From contig OY726560.1 in assembly GCA_963383645.1 (NCBI GenBank), positions 150,012,349 to 150,076,348 of the forward strand: a stretch of DNA of 64,000 nucleotides, given 5' to 3'. The DNA is from Muscardinus avellanarius (Eukaryota > Chordata > Mammalia > Rodentia > Gliridae). The notes under the pieces are model-generated. The model did no database searches. It was not told the origin of the DNA and was given only the letters and a program-made list of their open reading frames with translations. Of this stretch, positions 32,828 to 43,603 are shown piece by piece. The translations under genes were made by a program, and so were the position numbers. Every line of letters starts with the position of its first letter. The stretch's first letter is position 1.

Positions 32828-33020
32828 AACCAGGCATGTTGGCCCATGCCTGTAATCCAGTGCTTGGGAGGCTGAGACAGGAGGAGCACAGGTTCAAAGC
32901 TAGCTTCTTAGCAAGATCCTGTTTCAAAATAAGAAAAATAAAGTAAAATAGGGCCAGGTGTGTAGTTTGGAGGTAGGATGTCCTGGGTGTAATCTCTAGT
33001 ACCACCAAAATAAAAAAAAT
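32828..33020 (+). mobile_element. B1-dID SINE (old copy)
   Basis: CCAGGCATGTTGGCCCATGC start, A-rich linker, GGGCCAGGTGTGTAGTTTGG ID half and A tail. CpGs have decayed. Confidence 0.85.
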
Positions 33021-33099
33021 AGAGACATTTTGATGGATAGCAAAGATAAATGACAACCTTGTTATTCTAACTTCAGGTTGTAATTATGTCTCCAGCCCT

Positions 33100-33800
33100 A
33101 TGAATAACTATCAAAAGAACATCAAAAGCCAGAGGAAACTGTAGCCCACAAACACAATAGTTTTCCTGTTAGTGCAAGTCAGAAAGTTGAATTAGGAGGG
33201 ATGCTTCTGATGCAAAGTTGATTATTCATTTGAAAAAGGTGACATTCCTGTTTTCTGCAATTAACTGTGTTCTTGATAAGCAACAGGCATGGAAGGATCA
33301 CACATCTATGGTGATTTTTTTTTCAAAGAAAACAATTAGTACCCATATCAAAAAAGCTAATTCAGATTAATTAAAGAACACCCACATCAGTTAAACATAA
33401 TACTCCCCCTTTTGCTTAACTTACTTTATACAATGTGTTGCTTAAAAAAAAAAAGTGTTGGGCTTCAAGATAATAAAGAATGACAGTTGAAGGGTCTGGA
33501 GCTCAGAAGAAAACTTTAGGGTCTGTAACCATTTTAATTGCACATAATTATGGATAAGGAAGTGGAACAATTTAATTTCTGGCCTTCATGCTATTAGAAG
33601 GCTAATGGAACAGTATCAAAATTGGTTATTTAAGTAAAATTGCAAGAGGCTGTTTTTCATTCTGAAGTATAAATGGAAATGAAATGAAACGTTGAATAAG
33701 TTCTCGTCCATCTTTTCATTTATATGATATAATGGTAATTGGAGATCTTGTGGAAATTAGAGATGGAAATTTAAAAACAAGTCGGGTGAAGCATACTTTT
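33100..33800. other. AT-rich candidate conserved noncoding element
   Basis: Repeat-free block with TTGATTATTCATTTGAAAAA, CTGCAATTAACTG, TTTTAATTGCACATAATTAT, GGAACAATTTAATTTCTGG and ATGGTAATTGGAGATC. The density of TAATTG-type homeodomain cores is higher than in most of the window. Confidence 0.4.
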
Positions 33801-34003
33801 TAAATATTTGCTTTATTCTTTTTTTTTAGTTAAGAAAATATAGAAAAGTGGGGTGAAAAAAATAAAAATCCACACGCCTATGGGCGGAATGCCTCTGGAA
33901 GGTAACAAGAACTTGAAACGGTTGTATCAGGAGGGGAGCTGGTGCAGGGGAAGTGGCCAGTGGGAGGCTTAGCTCTGACTAAATGCCTCTTACTGTTAGA
34001 CTG

Positions 34004-34311
34004 TGTTATGGTTTGAATTTGGAATGTCCCCCAAAAGGCTTGTGGATTAAAAGCGTGGTCTCCAGTGCAGCAAGCTTCAGAGGTGGGGCAGGAGTAGAGG
34101 AAGTGAGCCATTGGGTGTCCCCAGCCTCCTCTCTCCCCTCTCAGCTCCTGGCCACCACCATGATGTGAGGATGACACCCCCATCACACCCCCTGCCACTG
34201 CGGTGCCAGCCAACCATAGACTGACCTTAGACCTCCAGCCCCAAAAAACCTTGCTTCCTCTAATTTGTGCTTCTCAGGCATTTTGGTCACGACGACAAGC
34301 TGACTAAACTA
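34004..34311 (+). mobile_element. MaLR-type LTR, sense
   Basis: Begins TGTTATGGTTTGAATTTGGA, then TCCCCCAAAAGGCTTGTGG, GGTCTCCAGTGCAGC, CACCACCATGATGTGAG and TTTTGGTCACGACGACAAGC. This is the sense orientation of the same family as the antisense copies at 8.5, 11.5 and 52.2 kb. Confidence 0.82.
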
Positions 34312-34750
34312 TTTCAAAAAACTTAAATATTTTTCAAAACGAAATTGAATTAAGTCTTTAGGCATAAAGATTTGTCACCACTACTTAATCATATTTATCT
34401 ATAGATTAATGTGCTCTCTTCTCTTTTGCAAAATCGGGGTCCTTGTCTATTTTACGACCTGTTCAATTCTGAGCTTTCCCTGTACTTGTAAGCACCCTGC
34501 TGCGGGTTGAGTATTAAGGCACTAACAGTGGCCATTGGCTGGGGAAGCAGTTCTTTTATTCACGCCTGTGTGGTGGGCACTTGGCTTACTGTCTATTCTC
34601 TATTTGATGCAAATGGTTCTGCAGTAAGCATCCTAAGTCTTGGCTCTTCCTCTGTCCTTCTGATGATATTCACAAGATACATCCCATAAGACTTGAGTGA
34701 CCAAGCCAAACACATCGATGTCTTCAAGCTTTTGAAACACATTGCCAAAG
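34312..34750. other. unique or ancient L1 sequence
   Basis: TGCAAATGGTTCTGCAGTAA near 34610 resembles an antisense L1M tail. The rest is unassigned. Confidence 0.3.
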
Positions 34751-34754
34751 TGAA

Positions 34755-34855
34755 TTAATAGACACTTTACAAAAAAAGAGACACAAGTGGCCAACAGAAA
34801 CATGAAAAGATGCTCAACATCATTAGTGGCAAGCATAAAGAAGTCAAATAACAAC
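34755..34855 (+). mobile_element. L1 ORF2 fragment
   Basis: AAGTGGCCAACAGAAACATG, AAAAGATGCTCAACATCATT and AGTGGCAAGC match the conserved segment of L1 ORF2 ahead of its C terminus. It is only about 100 bp and diverged. Confidence 0.7.
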
Positions 34856-34859
34856 AGAC

Positions 34860-35240
34860 TTCTCAAATGCTAATCACAAGTCCTCCACCTCAAGAGCCGA
34901 GAGTGTTTCACAAATCACCACACACTACAAAGCAGGAAGTCTCTGAATCCACCTCCCCCATCTTCTGTCTTTGCCACCAAGAGAATTTCTGGCTGAGGGT
35001 CATCTGTAGCCCCAGAGGTCAGCCTGTGCATCAGGACACCTCGTTTCCTGTGAGGGGCCTTATGACCTGTGGCATAGGCCAGCACAGCACCTTGGACGCA
35101 GAGCCTTTGGGACAACTTACTGGAAGAGACTCTGATCTGCCTTTTAGCTTAGAACTTAAACATATGCCTTTAAGATAACAGACGTTATGCTTTTCAACAC
35201 AGGTGGATTTTTAAATTAAAGAAAAGCACAAAAAATAAAT
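34860..35240. other. unique sequence
   Basis: No recognised feature. Confidence 0.3.
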
Positions 35241-35244
35241 ACTG

Positions 35245-35450
35245 TTTTTGTTTTCACATTCAGAGGTAACCTCTGTGAGTATTCTACCATGTTTTTGGTA
35301 ACCAATATCTAGCCTTCTGAGCTCCGTGTATTCTTGTTTTGTGAACACATTATGCTTTTCATGTTGTAACCTGCCTTATCACTAAATATATTATAAAGTG
35401 CTTTCCAGGTCATTAAATTTGGGACAAAAATGTCTTTGGAACCTTTATAC
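35245..35450 (-). mobile_element. possible ancient L1 tail
   Basis: TTGTAACCTGCCTTATCACT followed by AAGTGCTTTCCAGGTCATTA resembles the antisense L1M 3' UTR. Tentative. Confidence 0.35.
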
Positions 35451-35479
35451 TATTACTAGACAGATGCATCTTTAAAACA

Positions 35480-37560
35480 AAACAACTCCCAGCATTTATC
35501 TGCAAATTTATCTATTAAAGTGGGACCTCACTTACCCATATAGCTAGTACCTTGGGCACATGGAAAGGCTCATGGGCTAATTCTAGTGTTCTTTGAAGAG
35601 GCTTGTAAGAGTGAGGCACTTTGAAAAATGTTCAATTAGTTATGGAAGAGAAACCTCTAAAATGTGGTTGGAAATTAAACCTAGGATGATTTTGCATTTA
35701 AATTATTTCACTAATATTTTTTAAATTCTTGCTCCAGTTCAAAGAGATTGACTCTGGAAATGACAGGCAATGCCTTATATGTTTGTTGACTGCAAGAAAA
35801 ATAATACGGAACAAAATCCCACACTCCTAGAAAAGGCTTGGGCCTCAGATCAAAGTATTAGTGAATTAAACACATAGGTGAGTTTTAGGTAAAAAAAATA
35901 TGATTCTAGTGCTCGTGTGTTATCTTTTATAATCCCTTGCTTTAACCAACTTTTTCAATTAACTGACTGCTAACCATTTTTAATTGCATTAGGTAAGAGG
36001 ATTTACAATCAATGGATAACCTTGTGGGAAAACAAATTTTTATGAATAGGATGGATGATATCATTAACTTAGTCCTAAAACAATGAAAATCCACCTTGGC
36101 TCAAATGCACCATGAAGACAAATTGAATGTGAATGGTTTAAGTGACTAATGGCCTTTATGGGTATTATCAATGTACTCTTCTGTATGAGGCATACATGGC
36201 CATTTGTCTTCTTACCTGAAATTCCTTTCCTGGGGAAAGCCCTATTTGAGAATGCATGCTCCATTATCTGTAGTCAGGAAACCCACCTCTCATTTTTGAA
36301 GGCATATCTACTGTTTTAGTGCTCCAAGACATATTCCCTTTGTGCAGATAACGGCTGGACTGGAGGACATTTAACATGAGCAGGATTAGGAAATGTCCTA
36401 TAATGGTGGGTGGTGTTCTTTCAGAACCAACCCATAATGAAAATAAAAGACAAGGGTACTTTTCATCTGCCAGTCTTTCTAAACAATATGGCAGCCCCAG
36501 CTCATTGAAGATGTCATGTTTTGCCAAAAGAAACTTAGGCAGAAATGGCTACAAATAGATGAAACCAACATGGATTTGGAAAGCTTCCAAGTGATCTGTA
36601 CTACACAACGTTTTCATCATGATAGTTTTTCAGATGACTGCAATGGACCGTGCTGCTTTTGAAGTTGTATAATAAGATTGGTTATGTTCCATCGTGTGTC
36701 TTTAGAAACAAACCACTTACCCATTGTTAACGTTATCAGAGTAAGTTTTCTTTTCTTATTTATCATCAAGTTTGATTTTCTCTTTGGAATCTCTTTTTCT
36801 TGGTAGGTCATTTAATTATTTCTCATCTCCACAGTCAAACATCTGTTCCGATTCCATTCCACGCAACATCTCCTTTCTTTCTTTTTCTTTCAGCTTCAAT
36901 TAGAAGTTTGCTAACACTAGGATCTCCACTCAGATCTTGGACCTTTGCAATTAATTTTAATCAGGCTTGTTAACACTTTTTTAATATGTAAGAAATAAGC
37001 AAATATGTAACTAAAAAGCCGTTTATGTCTTTTATGAAGGTAACAAATATGCAATTAAAAACCCCTTCTCTCGGTGACTTTGCAATAAATTAACTTGTTT
37101 TGTCACTATTGTGCCTGTGTAATGTCATTTACTCTGGAGTTTTGACAGTCGGATTTTTTTTTATCCGTGGCAAAATTAGCAAGTAATATTAAGATCTAAG
37201 AAATGACAATTAGTTTGTGAATTAGGTGGGATATACAATGTGTTAATTATTGAGGGACCAGACTGCATGCAATTAAAATTTAGCATCCAGATAATGATAA
37301 TGTAGTAGGCTTCTGAGTATCTAATGAAGTTGAAAATGTTCATTACCAATAAATTAATTCTCAGTTGCTTAACCAGTCTTTAAAATGTCTATACAAAGAG
37401 GGTAAATCATAATAATCATTATTGTTCCGAAATAACATAAGATCTTGAAAGTCTATGAGGAGTATCTTTTTATTGTTAGAACTCCCTGCACATGATGGGA
37501 AACCTTTCCAAGGACTTAGAAAGATGATGATCATAGAGATCACTGTTTCTCTTAAAACGT
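35480..37560. other. two-kilobase AT-rich block, candidate conserved noncoding region
   Basis: The longest stretch in the window with no recognisable SINE, L1, LTR or microsatellite. It contains AACTGACTGCTAACC, TTTTAATTGCATTAGG, TTTGCAATTAATTTTAATCA, TATGCAATTAAAAACC, TGTTAATTATTGAGG and GCATGCAATTAAAATTTAGC. Dense ATTA/TAATTG cores and absence of insertions suggest constraint. A 60-codon plus frame and an 87-codon minus frame near 36264-36558 overlap and show no domain. Confidence 0.4.
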
Positions 37561-37900
37561 TCTTTCCAGTCATCTAAAGATCAAAGAATAGAGTGAGAAG
37601 AGGGTGTTGGGAGGGGAGCGCGTTGGGATAGCTACACTTGTCCGAATGGAACCTTCGTATTTTAGTAGCGATTCAGAAAATGTCTTCTTAATTTGACCTA
37701 AATGTCCTCCTCTTGGTGATTTGGAAGCTCAGTCACATGTGGATTTCCTGCCACCTGGAACCCTGACTGTTCCAAGAGCTGAAGAGTAGGTGAGCAGTGC
37801 TGGCTCAGAGGACAGGGCAAGCCATTGCATCTCGGCATGATACCTGTCATGGCGTAGAGACAGAAGTGGGGTTGACATCCCGCAAACTCCCCCGAGCTCC
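37561..37900. other. unique sequence
   Basis: No feature recognised beyond chance frames. Confidence 0.3.
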
Positions 37901-38181
37901 TGATAGAGAGGGGGTGGTGCGGAGGCAAGAGCAGAAGCAGGGAGATGGCCGGGAGGGGGCTGTGGTCCACATGAAAGATGATGGTGGTTTGCCCCACACT
38001 AGTGGAAGTGGAGAGAAGGAGAAAGTAAAATGTGATAAATATATTTTGGAGGTAGAATTGTATCCAGGTTTGGCTTGAGAAATGAGAGGGGGAGTACAAT
38101 TGTTACCTAACTTGGGGAAGAATCGAGTTAGATAGGAATCTCAAGAGTCATATTTTTAGTTTTGTTAAGATTACTATATCT

Positions 38182-38528
38182 AAGCCAGGCATGGTAGTGC
38201 ACCCATACCTGTAATCCCAATATTTGGGAGGATGAAATGGAAGGATCACAGGCTTGAGGCCAGACTCAGCAACTTAGACCTATTTCAAAATAAAAAATAA
38301 ATAACTAAATAGTTCTGGGCCAGGCATGGTGGCTCATACTTGTAAACCCAGCATTCGGGAGGCTGAGACCAGAGGATCACAGTTCGTGGACAGCCTCAGC
38401 TACTTAGCTAGGCCTTTTGCAACGCAGTGAGACCCTGTTTCAAAAATAAAAAGACCAAAAAATAGGGCTTGGGGTGTTGCTCAGAGGAACAATACCCCTG
38501 GGTTCCATCCCTAGTACTGATGATGATG

Positions 38529-38561
<33 letters not shown>

Positions 38562-38632
38562 GGTCTAGGGATCCAGTGCAGAGATGGAATGCCCCAGGGT
38601 TCAATCCTCAGTAACACCAAAAAACAAAACAA
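38182..38632 (+). mobile_element. outer B1-dID SINE split by another SINE
   Basis: The B1 half lies at 38182-38318 (AAGCCAGGCATGGTAGTGC) and the ID half at 38562-38632 (GGTCTAGGGATCCAGTGCAG, then GGTTCAATCCTCAGTAACAC). A second complete SINE sits in the linker between them. Confidence 0.88.
38319..38560 (+). mobile_element. inner B1-dID SINE nested in the linker of another
   Basis: Full dimer beginning GCCAGGCATGGTGGCTCATA and ending TCCATCCCTAGTACTGATGA, with a tail that became (GAT)n(AAT)n at 38518-38560. The flanks TAGTTCTGGG and TAGGTCTAGGG look like an imperfect duplication of linker/ID sequence. Same orientation as its host. Confidence 0.88.
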
Positions 38633-38917
38633 CAACAATTAACCAAAAGATTATATTATCTAGAGGAAATGTGAGCAAGGTTATTGTGATGGGCCTGGGG
38701 TTCAGAGGTGAAGTTTAGTTGAAGACAGAATTTAGGTAATCGTCATCATGTACAAGGTTCTGAAGTCCCTGGAATGGATGAGCATATGTAGGGAAAGACT
38801 ATGAAAATCCCAGGAGCAAATAACGTCAACATTCAGAGGACATGATGGAGGAAGGGGAGTTGGCAGAGGAGACCAAGAGGAGAGAAGTTCAAGGTGCAAG
38901 GGGATTGGTAATCCCAT

Positions 38918-39300
38918 ACCTGTGCTGGTATTATTCACCGAGGTGCTTCTATACTAGCAAAGGATTAGAAAAGAAACACCCTGAAGACCCACAGTGGGAG
39001 ACTGAAGAAATAACTTCAGGCCCATCCACACAGAGGAATACTCTGTAGTTGTCGAAAAGAAGGAACCAGAATGATTTCCAAAATGAAGTGTTACAAAATT
39101 CACTGGCGTAAAATAAAGTTCTTTAGCATATTCAGGCAGAAGAAGGGAGGAGGGGAGTGTGGAATTGCTTTCATGTATATTAAATATTTCTGATACAACA
39201 TAAGATGACTGCGAGCAGGTGGCTGAACGACCCAGACGCTGAGGTAGAAGGGATACGATTGCTTTTAATCCTAATGGTGTCATTTTTAGACTTTAAAACT
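38918..39300 (+). mobile_element. ancient L1M 3' end
   Basis: CCACACAGAGGAATACTCTG, GAATGATTTCCAAAATGAAG, GGCAGAAGAAGGGAGGAGGG and TCATTTTTAGACTTTAAAAC are in the order of an L1M 3' end. Diverged. Confidence 0.6.
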
Positions 39301-39319
39301 TATATTTTATGCTGTGCAC

Positions 39320-39660
39320 CTTGACTCATCAATAAATGATATTATTACATTGGTTTTTGTCATCTTTTCCTTCCAAGAGTTACAATCTTTACGTCGCCTT
39401 GAGACCGTATTTACCACAGCCACTTGGATCACTCTGCGATCAATTGGTTTCCCTGCTCGCCGCTGTTCCTCTGTAACTTTGCAGTACACAGTTCCTAGTT
39501 CCTGAGGTGGTTGTTTACCTCGCATTGGCCTGCAGGAAATGTTTAGGTGGTTTTATCACACCGATGGATATTTTCTGAGTCCTTAAATATGTAAGAATTT
39601 ATTTCCATTACTTTTAAACAAATATGACAATTTGGCAAAGGGAGTTTTCGTTTAGGCTCC
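39320..39660 (-). other. candidate conserved block with a 72-codon minus-strand frame
   Basis: A compact, CpG-retaining block (TTTACGTCGCCTTGAGACCG, CTGCGATCAATTGG, CTCGCCGCTGTTCC) between two old repeats. The minus-strand frame 39307-39525 contains a charged stretch RAGKPIDRRV followed by SRRRKDCNSWKEK. I recognise no domain. It may be a decayed retrocopy exon, a conserved noncoding element, or chance. Confidence 0.25.
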
Positions 39661-40110
39661 ATCCAAAATGGAGCCTACGACAAGGACTTGGGTGCAAAGA
39701 GTTTATTTTAGAGCATTCCCAGGAAACAGCAGCTGGGCATCAAGGAGAGACAGTGACAAGGAAAAAATAATAGACTTTCGACTGAGCTTATTATCACTCT
39801 GGGCAACTGGGATTCCCTGCCATTCAGGACCTCAAGGGACCCTGAAGAACATACCTCAAAATTGTCCCACAAAGGATGGAAGGACATTCATTCACCAACC
39901 TCCAGGCCCCACTGGTCAGGAAGGGAACATTAACTCACTTTTAATACAACTGCTACACATTTGAGAAAAGCCCTTAAGCAGAAAAGCTCCAAAAAAGCTT
40001 AAAAGAGAAGCTGACTGGCAGCGTAGAAAGTGCCACCTCTGCTGGCGTCGTGGCAGCTAAGTGACGAGTTTCCTGAGAGATGGCATCTGTAACGGCTGAC
40101 TGCAGAATTC
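39661..40110. other. possible old LTR or repeat
   Basis: GGACTTGGGTGCAAAGAGTT, TATTTTAGAGCATTCCCAGG, GGGATTCCCTGCCATTCAGG and ACCTCAAGGGACCC resemble a mammalian LTR in antisense, where TTTATT would be the reversed polyadenylation signal. I cannot name the family. Confidence 0.3.
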
Positions 40111-40665
40111 TTATACTACAGCTCTTTTTACTCCGTTAAATGGACATCTTTGGACATTAAATTCAACAAAGTTTAATTGAGCAAGAAATGATTTATATGT
40201 TTGTGCTGCATGCATGTCTCCACAAGTCTGTTATCCCATTAAGATGTATGACTACAATGCACCCATAAAAAAATAAAATATATAATATAACAAATTTTTA
40301 AAAAAGAAATGATTTATAAGCCAGGAAGCTTCTAAAACTAGAACAGGTTCAGGAGGATTCTGCCCCACCCCAGGGGCAGGTCATATTATAGCAAGAGGAA
40401 AGGAAATGACGTGCAGAAAGGGAAGCATGGTAGAGACCAGTCGATTGGTTACAGCTCATGCTTGTCTTATTTGAATATGGTCTGAACAGTTGCTCTCTTG
40501 TGATTGGCGGAAACTCGACTACTGATTACAAGTGTAGGTTACAGTCACTTTACACATCAAATTAGGTTAGTTTCCTATATATGGAGAAACTTTTAGGCCA
40601 AACTCAAAATATGTATTCAAGCTGCTTTAGGCCAAACTTAATTCAATTTAACAGTCCTCAAGACT
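40110..40665 (-). mobile_element. old promoter-type repeat (LTR or L1 5' region), interrupted
   Basis: AATTCAACAAAGTTTAATTG, ATTGGTTACAGCTCATGC, TGTGATTGGCGGAAACTCG, TTTAGGCCAAACTCAAAATA and TTTAGGCCAAACTTAATTCA are in the order of a known dispersed mammalian repeat. On the minus strand it carries CCAAT boxes. It is interrupted by a small L1 insertion at 40198-40303. Exact class uncertain. Confidence 0.45.
40198..40303 (+). mobile_element. extremely short L1 3'-end insertion
   Basis: About 106 bp ending GACTACAATGCACCCATAAA plus A-rich tail. This is the reverse complement of the 3' terminus seen in the L1 copy at 3069 (TTTTTATTGGTGCACTATAG). A perfect 15-bp TSD, AAGAAATGATTTATA, lies at 40183-40197 and 40304-40318. 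Confidence 0.88.
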
Positions 40666-42555
40666 CCATGAATATTGTTCCATATTATATGGAATCTAAC
40701 ATTGCAGAAAGGTCTTGAGTCAGCCTGCTATTCATTCCCATTTTAAGTGATTGGGCAGCATTTATGATTCAAAATATGAATATTTATCCAGGTCTTGGCA
40801 ATTTTAAATTAATTTTATCTATCTATGGTATAGCCCTTTCAGTCCACAGAGGTCTTTCTTCGGTTCAGAAAATGATTCTTCTATAATATCTTTGAGTGTT
40901 TTTCTCTTTTTCAGTAACTCCACTCAGATCCATAGAGCTAGGTACTCTCACCTCCACATCAATTATTATCCCTCTGATTGATTGCTTCTCTTTGGCCTTT
41001 TTCTCTGCATTCTAGGTAGGTTTTTTTTAAGCCCATTTGCCACACCTGATCAACATTTTTAATGGTGTCAGTTCTGCTCTTAAACAATTATATTTTAAGT
41101 TTCGTTTGGGTTTTATATGTTTCCATAATTTTTTTTACCTATGTCAACATCTTTAGTTTTTTGTGTAATTATCTAATTATCTCTCATTTCATCTAAATAG
41201 TTTTCATGTTCTCATTAGGATGTAATATCTAAACTTTATTTCTTCAAACCTGTGTTTTCCATAGGTCTGTGTTTAGTAGCTGCCATGTATGTCACCACTT
41301 ATAGCACAGAAGGTATTCATGATTTCCTTATAGTTTCCTATTCTGAAAGATGGTTTCCCCTAACATTCATTTTTAAAATGTGGGTATGGTGGTAATATAT
41401 ATTCCTTGTATCTCCTCCCTGGTTTTCTGAACACAGTAGAATATCATAGTATTTAAGGTAGAAAGAATATGTAGGTTTCTGGTATGATTTCAGCATTTAT
41501 TAGCCATGGGGATTGGGAATTGGGGATAAAGACATGAGGCTAAGAGCCGGAGCCCTCTCAGCAGAGAACCTTGTCCTTCGCCAGCTATTTTATCTCTCCC
41601 TGAAAAGTCTGCTGTAACCATGGACAGGAACAGGCTTTCTGCATCTGACTTTCTCCAGGAGCTTAATGTGACTCCCCTCCGAGAGGTGCCACTCCAGGAA
41701 CATCTGCCCAGGAAGTCAGGGCCGGCTCCTTTCCTGTGTGAGGGAGAGTGGGCTGCTGCCCCTCGCATGCCAAGAGGTGCTCCCCTTTCATGGCTCAGTG
41801 TCAAGAGTTGAGATGGAGACTGTGGCGAGTTCCCTCATCCTAATCCTACCTTGTGAGACAGGGCTGGTCTCCTGAGCATCCAGCCTGTGCAGGAACACAT
41901 GGCCCCATTCCAGAGGGCTCTGCTCTTGGTCCTGCTGCTGTGCTCTTAAAATTCTGAGTAATTTTTTGTAATCAGAGCCTTACATTTTCATGTTTACTGG
42001 GCCCTGAAAATTATGTAACTGGTACTGGCCAGAATTTATTCCTTGACGTTTGTACCATAACAGTGACCCTCTACTAAACCTGAGGACAGACATCCAATCT
42101 GGGTCATGCTCTTCCAACTCCACTAAGTAGCTGATATAGAGGAAAGGGGGAAAGTAGATCAGATGTTGCCAAGAAGAAGCTGGGTGCTCTGGCTGTGTGA
42201 AACCACCGGGAAATGGTCCAGCAGAAGCCCAGCCACTAAAAGCAGCAGCAGATGCCACTCAGTCTCTAAAGCTACCTGATCCAACACAGGTCTGTCCTGC
42301 CTATCCAAACAGCATCCAGAGCTCCACCTGTCAACTATCCATGGGCTATTAGAGGATGCTCTTGCAGTCCTGACCTGGATTTGCATCTATCACTATATAT
42401 TCCATCTTCGTCTACCTTCCTTGAATGGCATCCCGACCTAGCTTTGCAAGAGGAGAGATATGGCAGGCTTCAGGCATCAGACCCACGAAGCAATGGCCTT
42501 CCTAGGTTCTGACAGGCCATCGCTGAGCTGAAAAATGTCTGTGCTGAAAAACCAG
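40666..42555. other. unique or unassigned AT-rich then GC-richer sequence
   Basis: 40666-41480 is AT-rich with T runs and could include an ancient L1. 41480-42555 is more balanced, with frames on both strands and no recognised domain. CTTACATTTTCATGTTTACT near 41979 may be an old repeat tail. No gene is supported. Confidence 0.3.
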
Positions 42556-42559
42556 AATC

Positions 42560-42990
42560 TACCTTTTTCATAAAATCCTGGTGAACAGAGATCATGTTAG
42601 CCTGCTGGCCTAATAAGCTGATTATATATTTATTTGCTATCATGAATCATTTGGTGTAATAAAAGTAATACCTAACAAACCAGAAGCTGTGATGGGAAAA
42701 CGGCCTCCCGCTTTGAAAATAAATGTCAAGTCTTTACCTCAACATTTGTTTTTGGTCAATGCAGAGTCTCTGCCTTGGCATTTAAATAGCAGCAGGAGAC
42801 CTTAATCAGATATTGGGGGGTGGCTGGAGAGAACAATTGACTTTTGTTGACCAAAAGGAAGTCCAGAGTGTAATGCTGACTACTGTATATCCCCAGAGTA
42901 GCATCTCGGGAAGAGGAGAGAGAGGTGATTATCCAGCTATTTGGATTTGTTTGTACATTTGAGCCAAAGTAAATGACCTTCTTGCATTCC
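42560..42990. other. candidate conserved noncoding element
   Basis: Repeat-free, with CTAATAAGCTGATTATATAT, ATCATGAATCATTTGGTGTA and GAAAATAAATGTCAAG. Overlapped only by chance frames. Confidence 0.35.
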
Positions 42991-43225
42991 TCCTTTTGTA
43001 GAAGGAGCACTGGGAGGTCATCTAACTCGCTCTGGGTGCCCAAAGCCATCTCCAGACGCCATCAGCATGCGCCGAGGCTGAGCACACAGACATGCGTGCA
43101 GGCCCAGCCCGAAGCGGAAACCAGAGACACAACGTATGGTCTGCTCAAGCTGATTCGGAAGGGATGCAGCATTCATTTATTTTCTGAGACTTCTTCACAC
43201 TGCGCCATCAAAAACAAAACAAAAC

Positions 43226-43398
43226 GCCGGGCGTGGTGGCGCACGCTTGTAATCCCCGCGCTTGGGAGGCGGAGACAGGAGGATCGCGCAGGTTCGAAGC
43301 CAGCCGCGCTGGCGTAAGAGACCCTGTTTCAAAAATATAAAATAGGTCTGGGAGCGTAGCCCTGAGGTAGAAGGGCTTTCAGGAACCCCAGTACCACC

Positions 43399-43429
<31 letters not shown>

Positions 43430-43433
43430 AAAG
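43226..43433 (+). mobile_element. young CpG-rich B1-dID SINE
   Basis: GCCGGGCGTGGTGGCGCACG start, GTAATCCCCGCGCTTGGGAG, GGTTCGAAGCCAGCCGCGCT, then ID half GGTCTGGGAGCGTAGC. Inserted in a CAAAA-type repeat: the flank AAAAACAAAACAAAAC is present on both sides. Many intact CpGs. Confidence 0.94.
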
Positions 43434-43603
43434 CAGCTTCTTCTAGTGATTTTTGCTATGTCCTAATCTCTGCTTTGCTTAGGGTTTTTTTTTTTTTTAA
43501 GCATCTTCTGTTGCCAAGTTCAAAGCTCCAGGATCACTGGCCACTCCCCTACCTGGTTCCTGAAGTGTGACAGCTCCCAGAGCTGTTTCAAAACAATGGA
43601 AAG
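43434..43603. other. unique sequence
   Basis: Short spacer with a T run near 43486-43498. No feature. Confidence 0.3.

Larger units (their letters stand above)
37900..38915. other. ancient dispersed repeat, class not assigned
   Basis: GAAGCAGGGAGATGGCCGGG, ATATTTTGGAGGTAGAATTG, GGTTTGGCTTGAGAAATGAG, and after the SINE cluster AGATGGAATG-free sequence with GATGGAGGAAGGGGAGTTG follow a long dispersed mammalian repeat that I remember but cannot name. A shorter second copy lies at 45150-45275. The SINE cluster at 38182-38632 interrupts it. Confidence 0.45.

Noticed and set aside
36264..36558. Overlapping 60-codon plus and 87-codon minus frames as small proteins
   Set aside because: Both lie in the AT-rich candidate conserved block and oppose each other. 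No initiation context or domain supports either.
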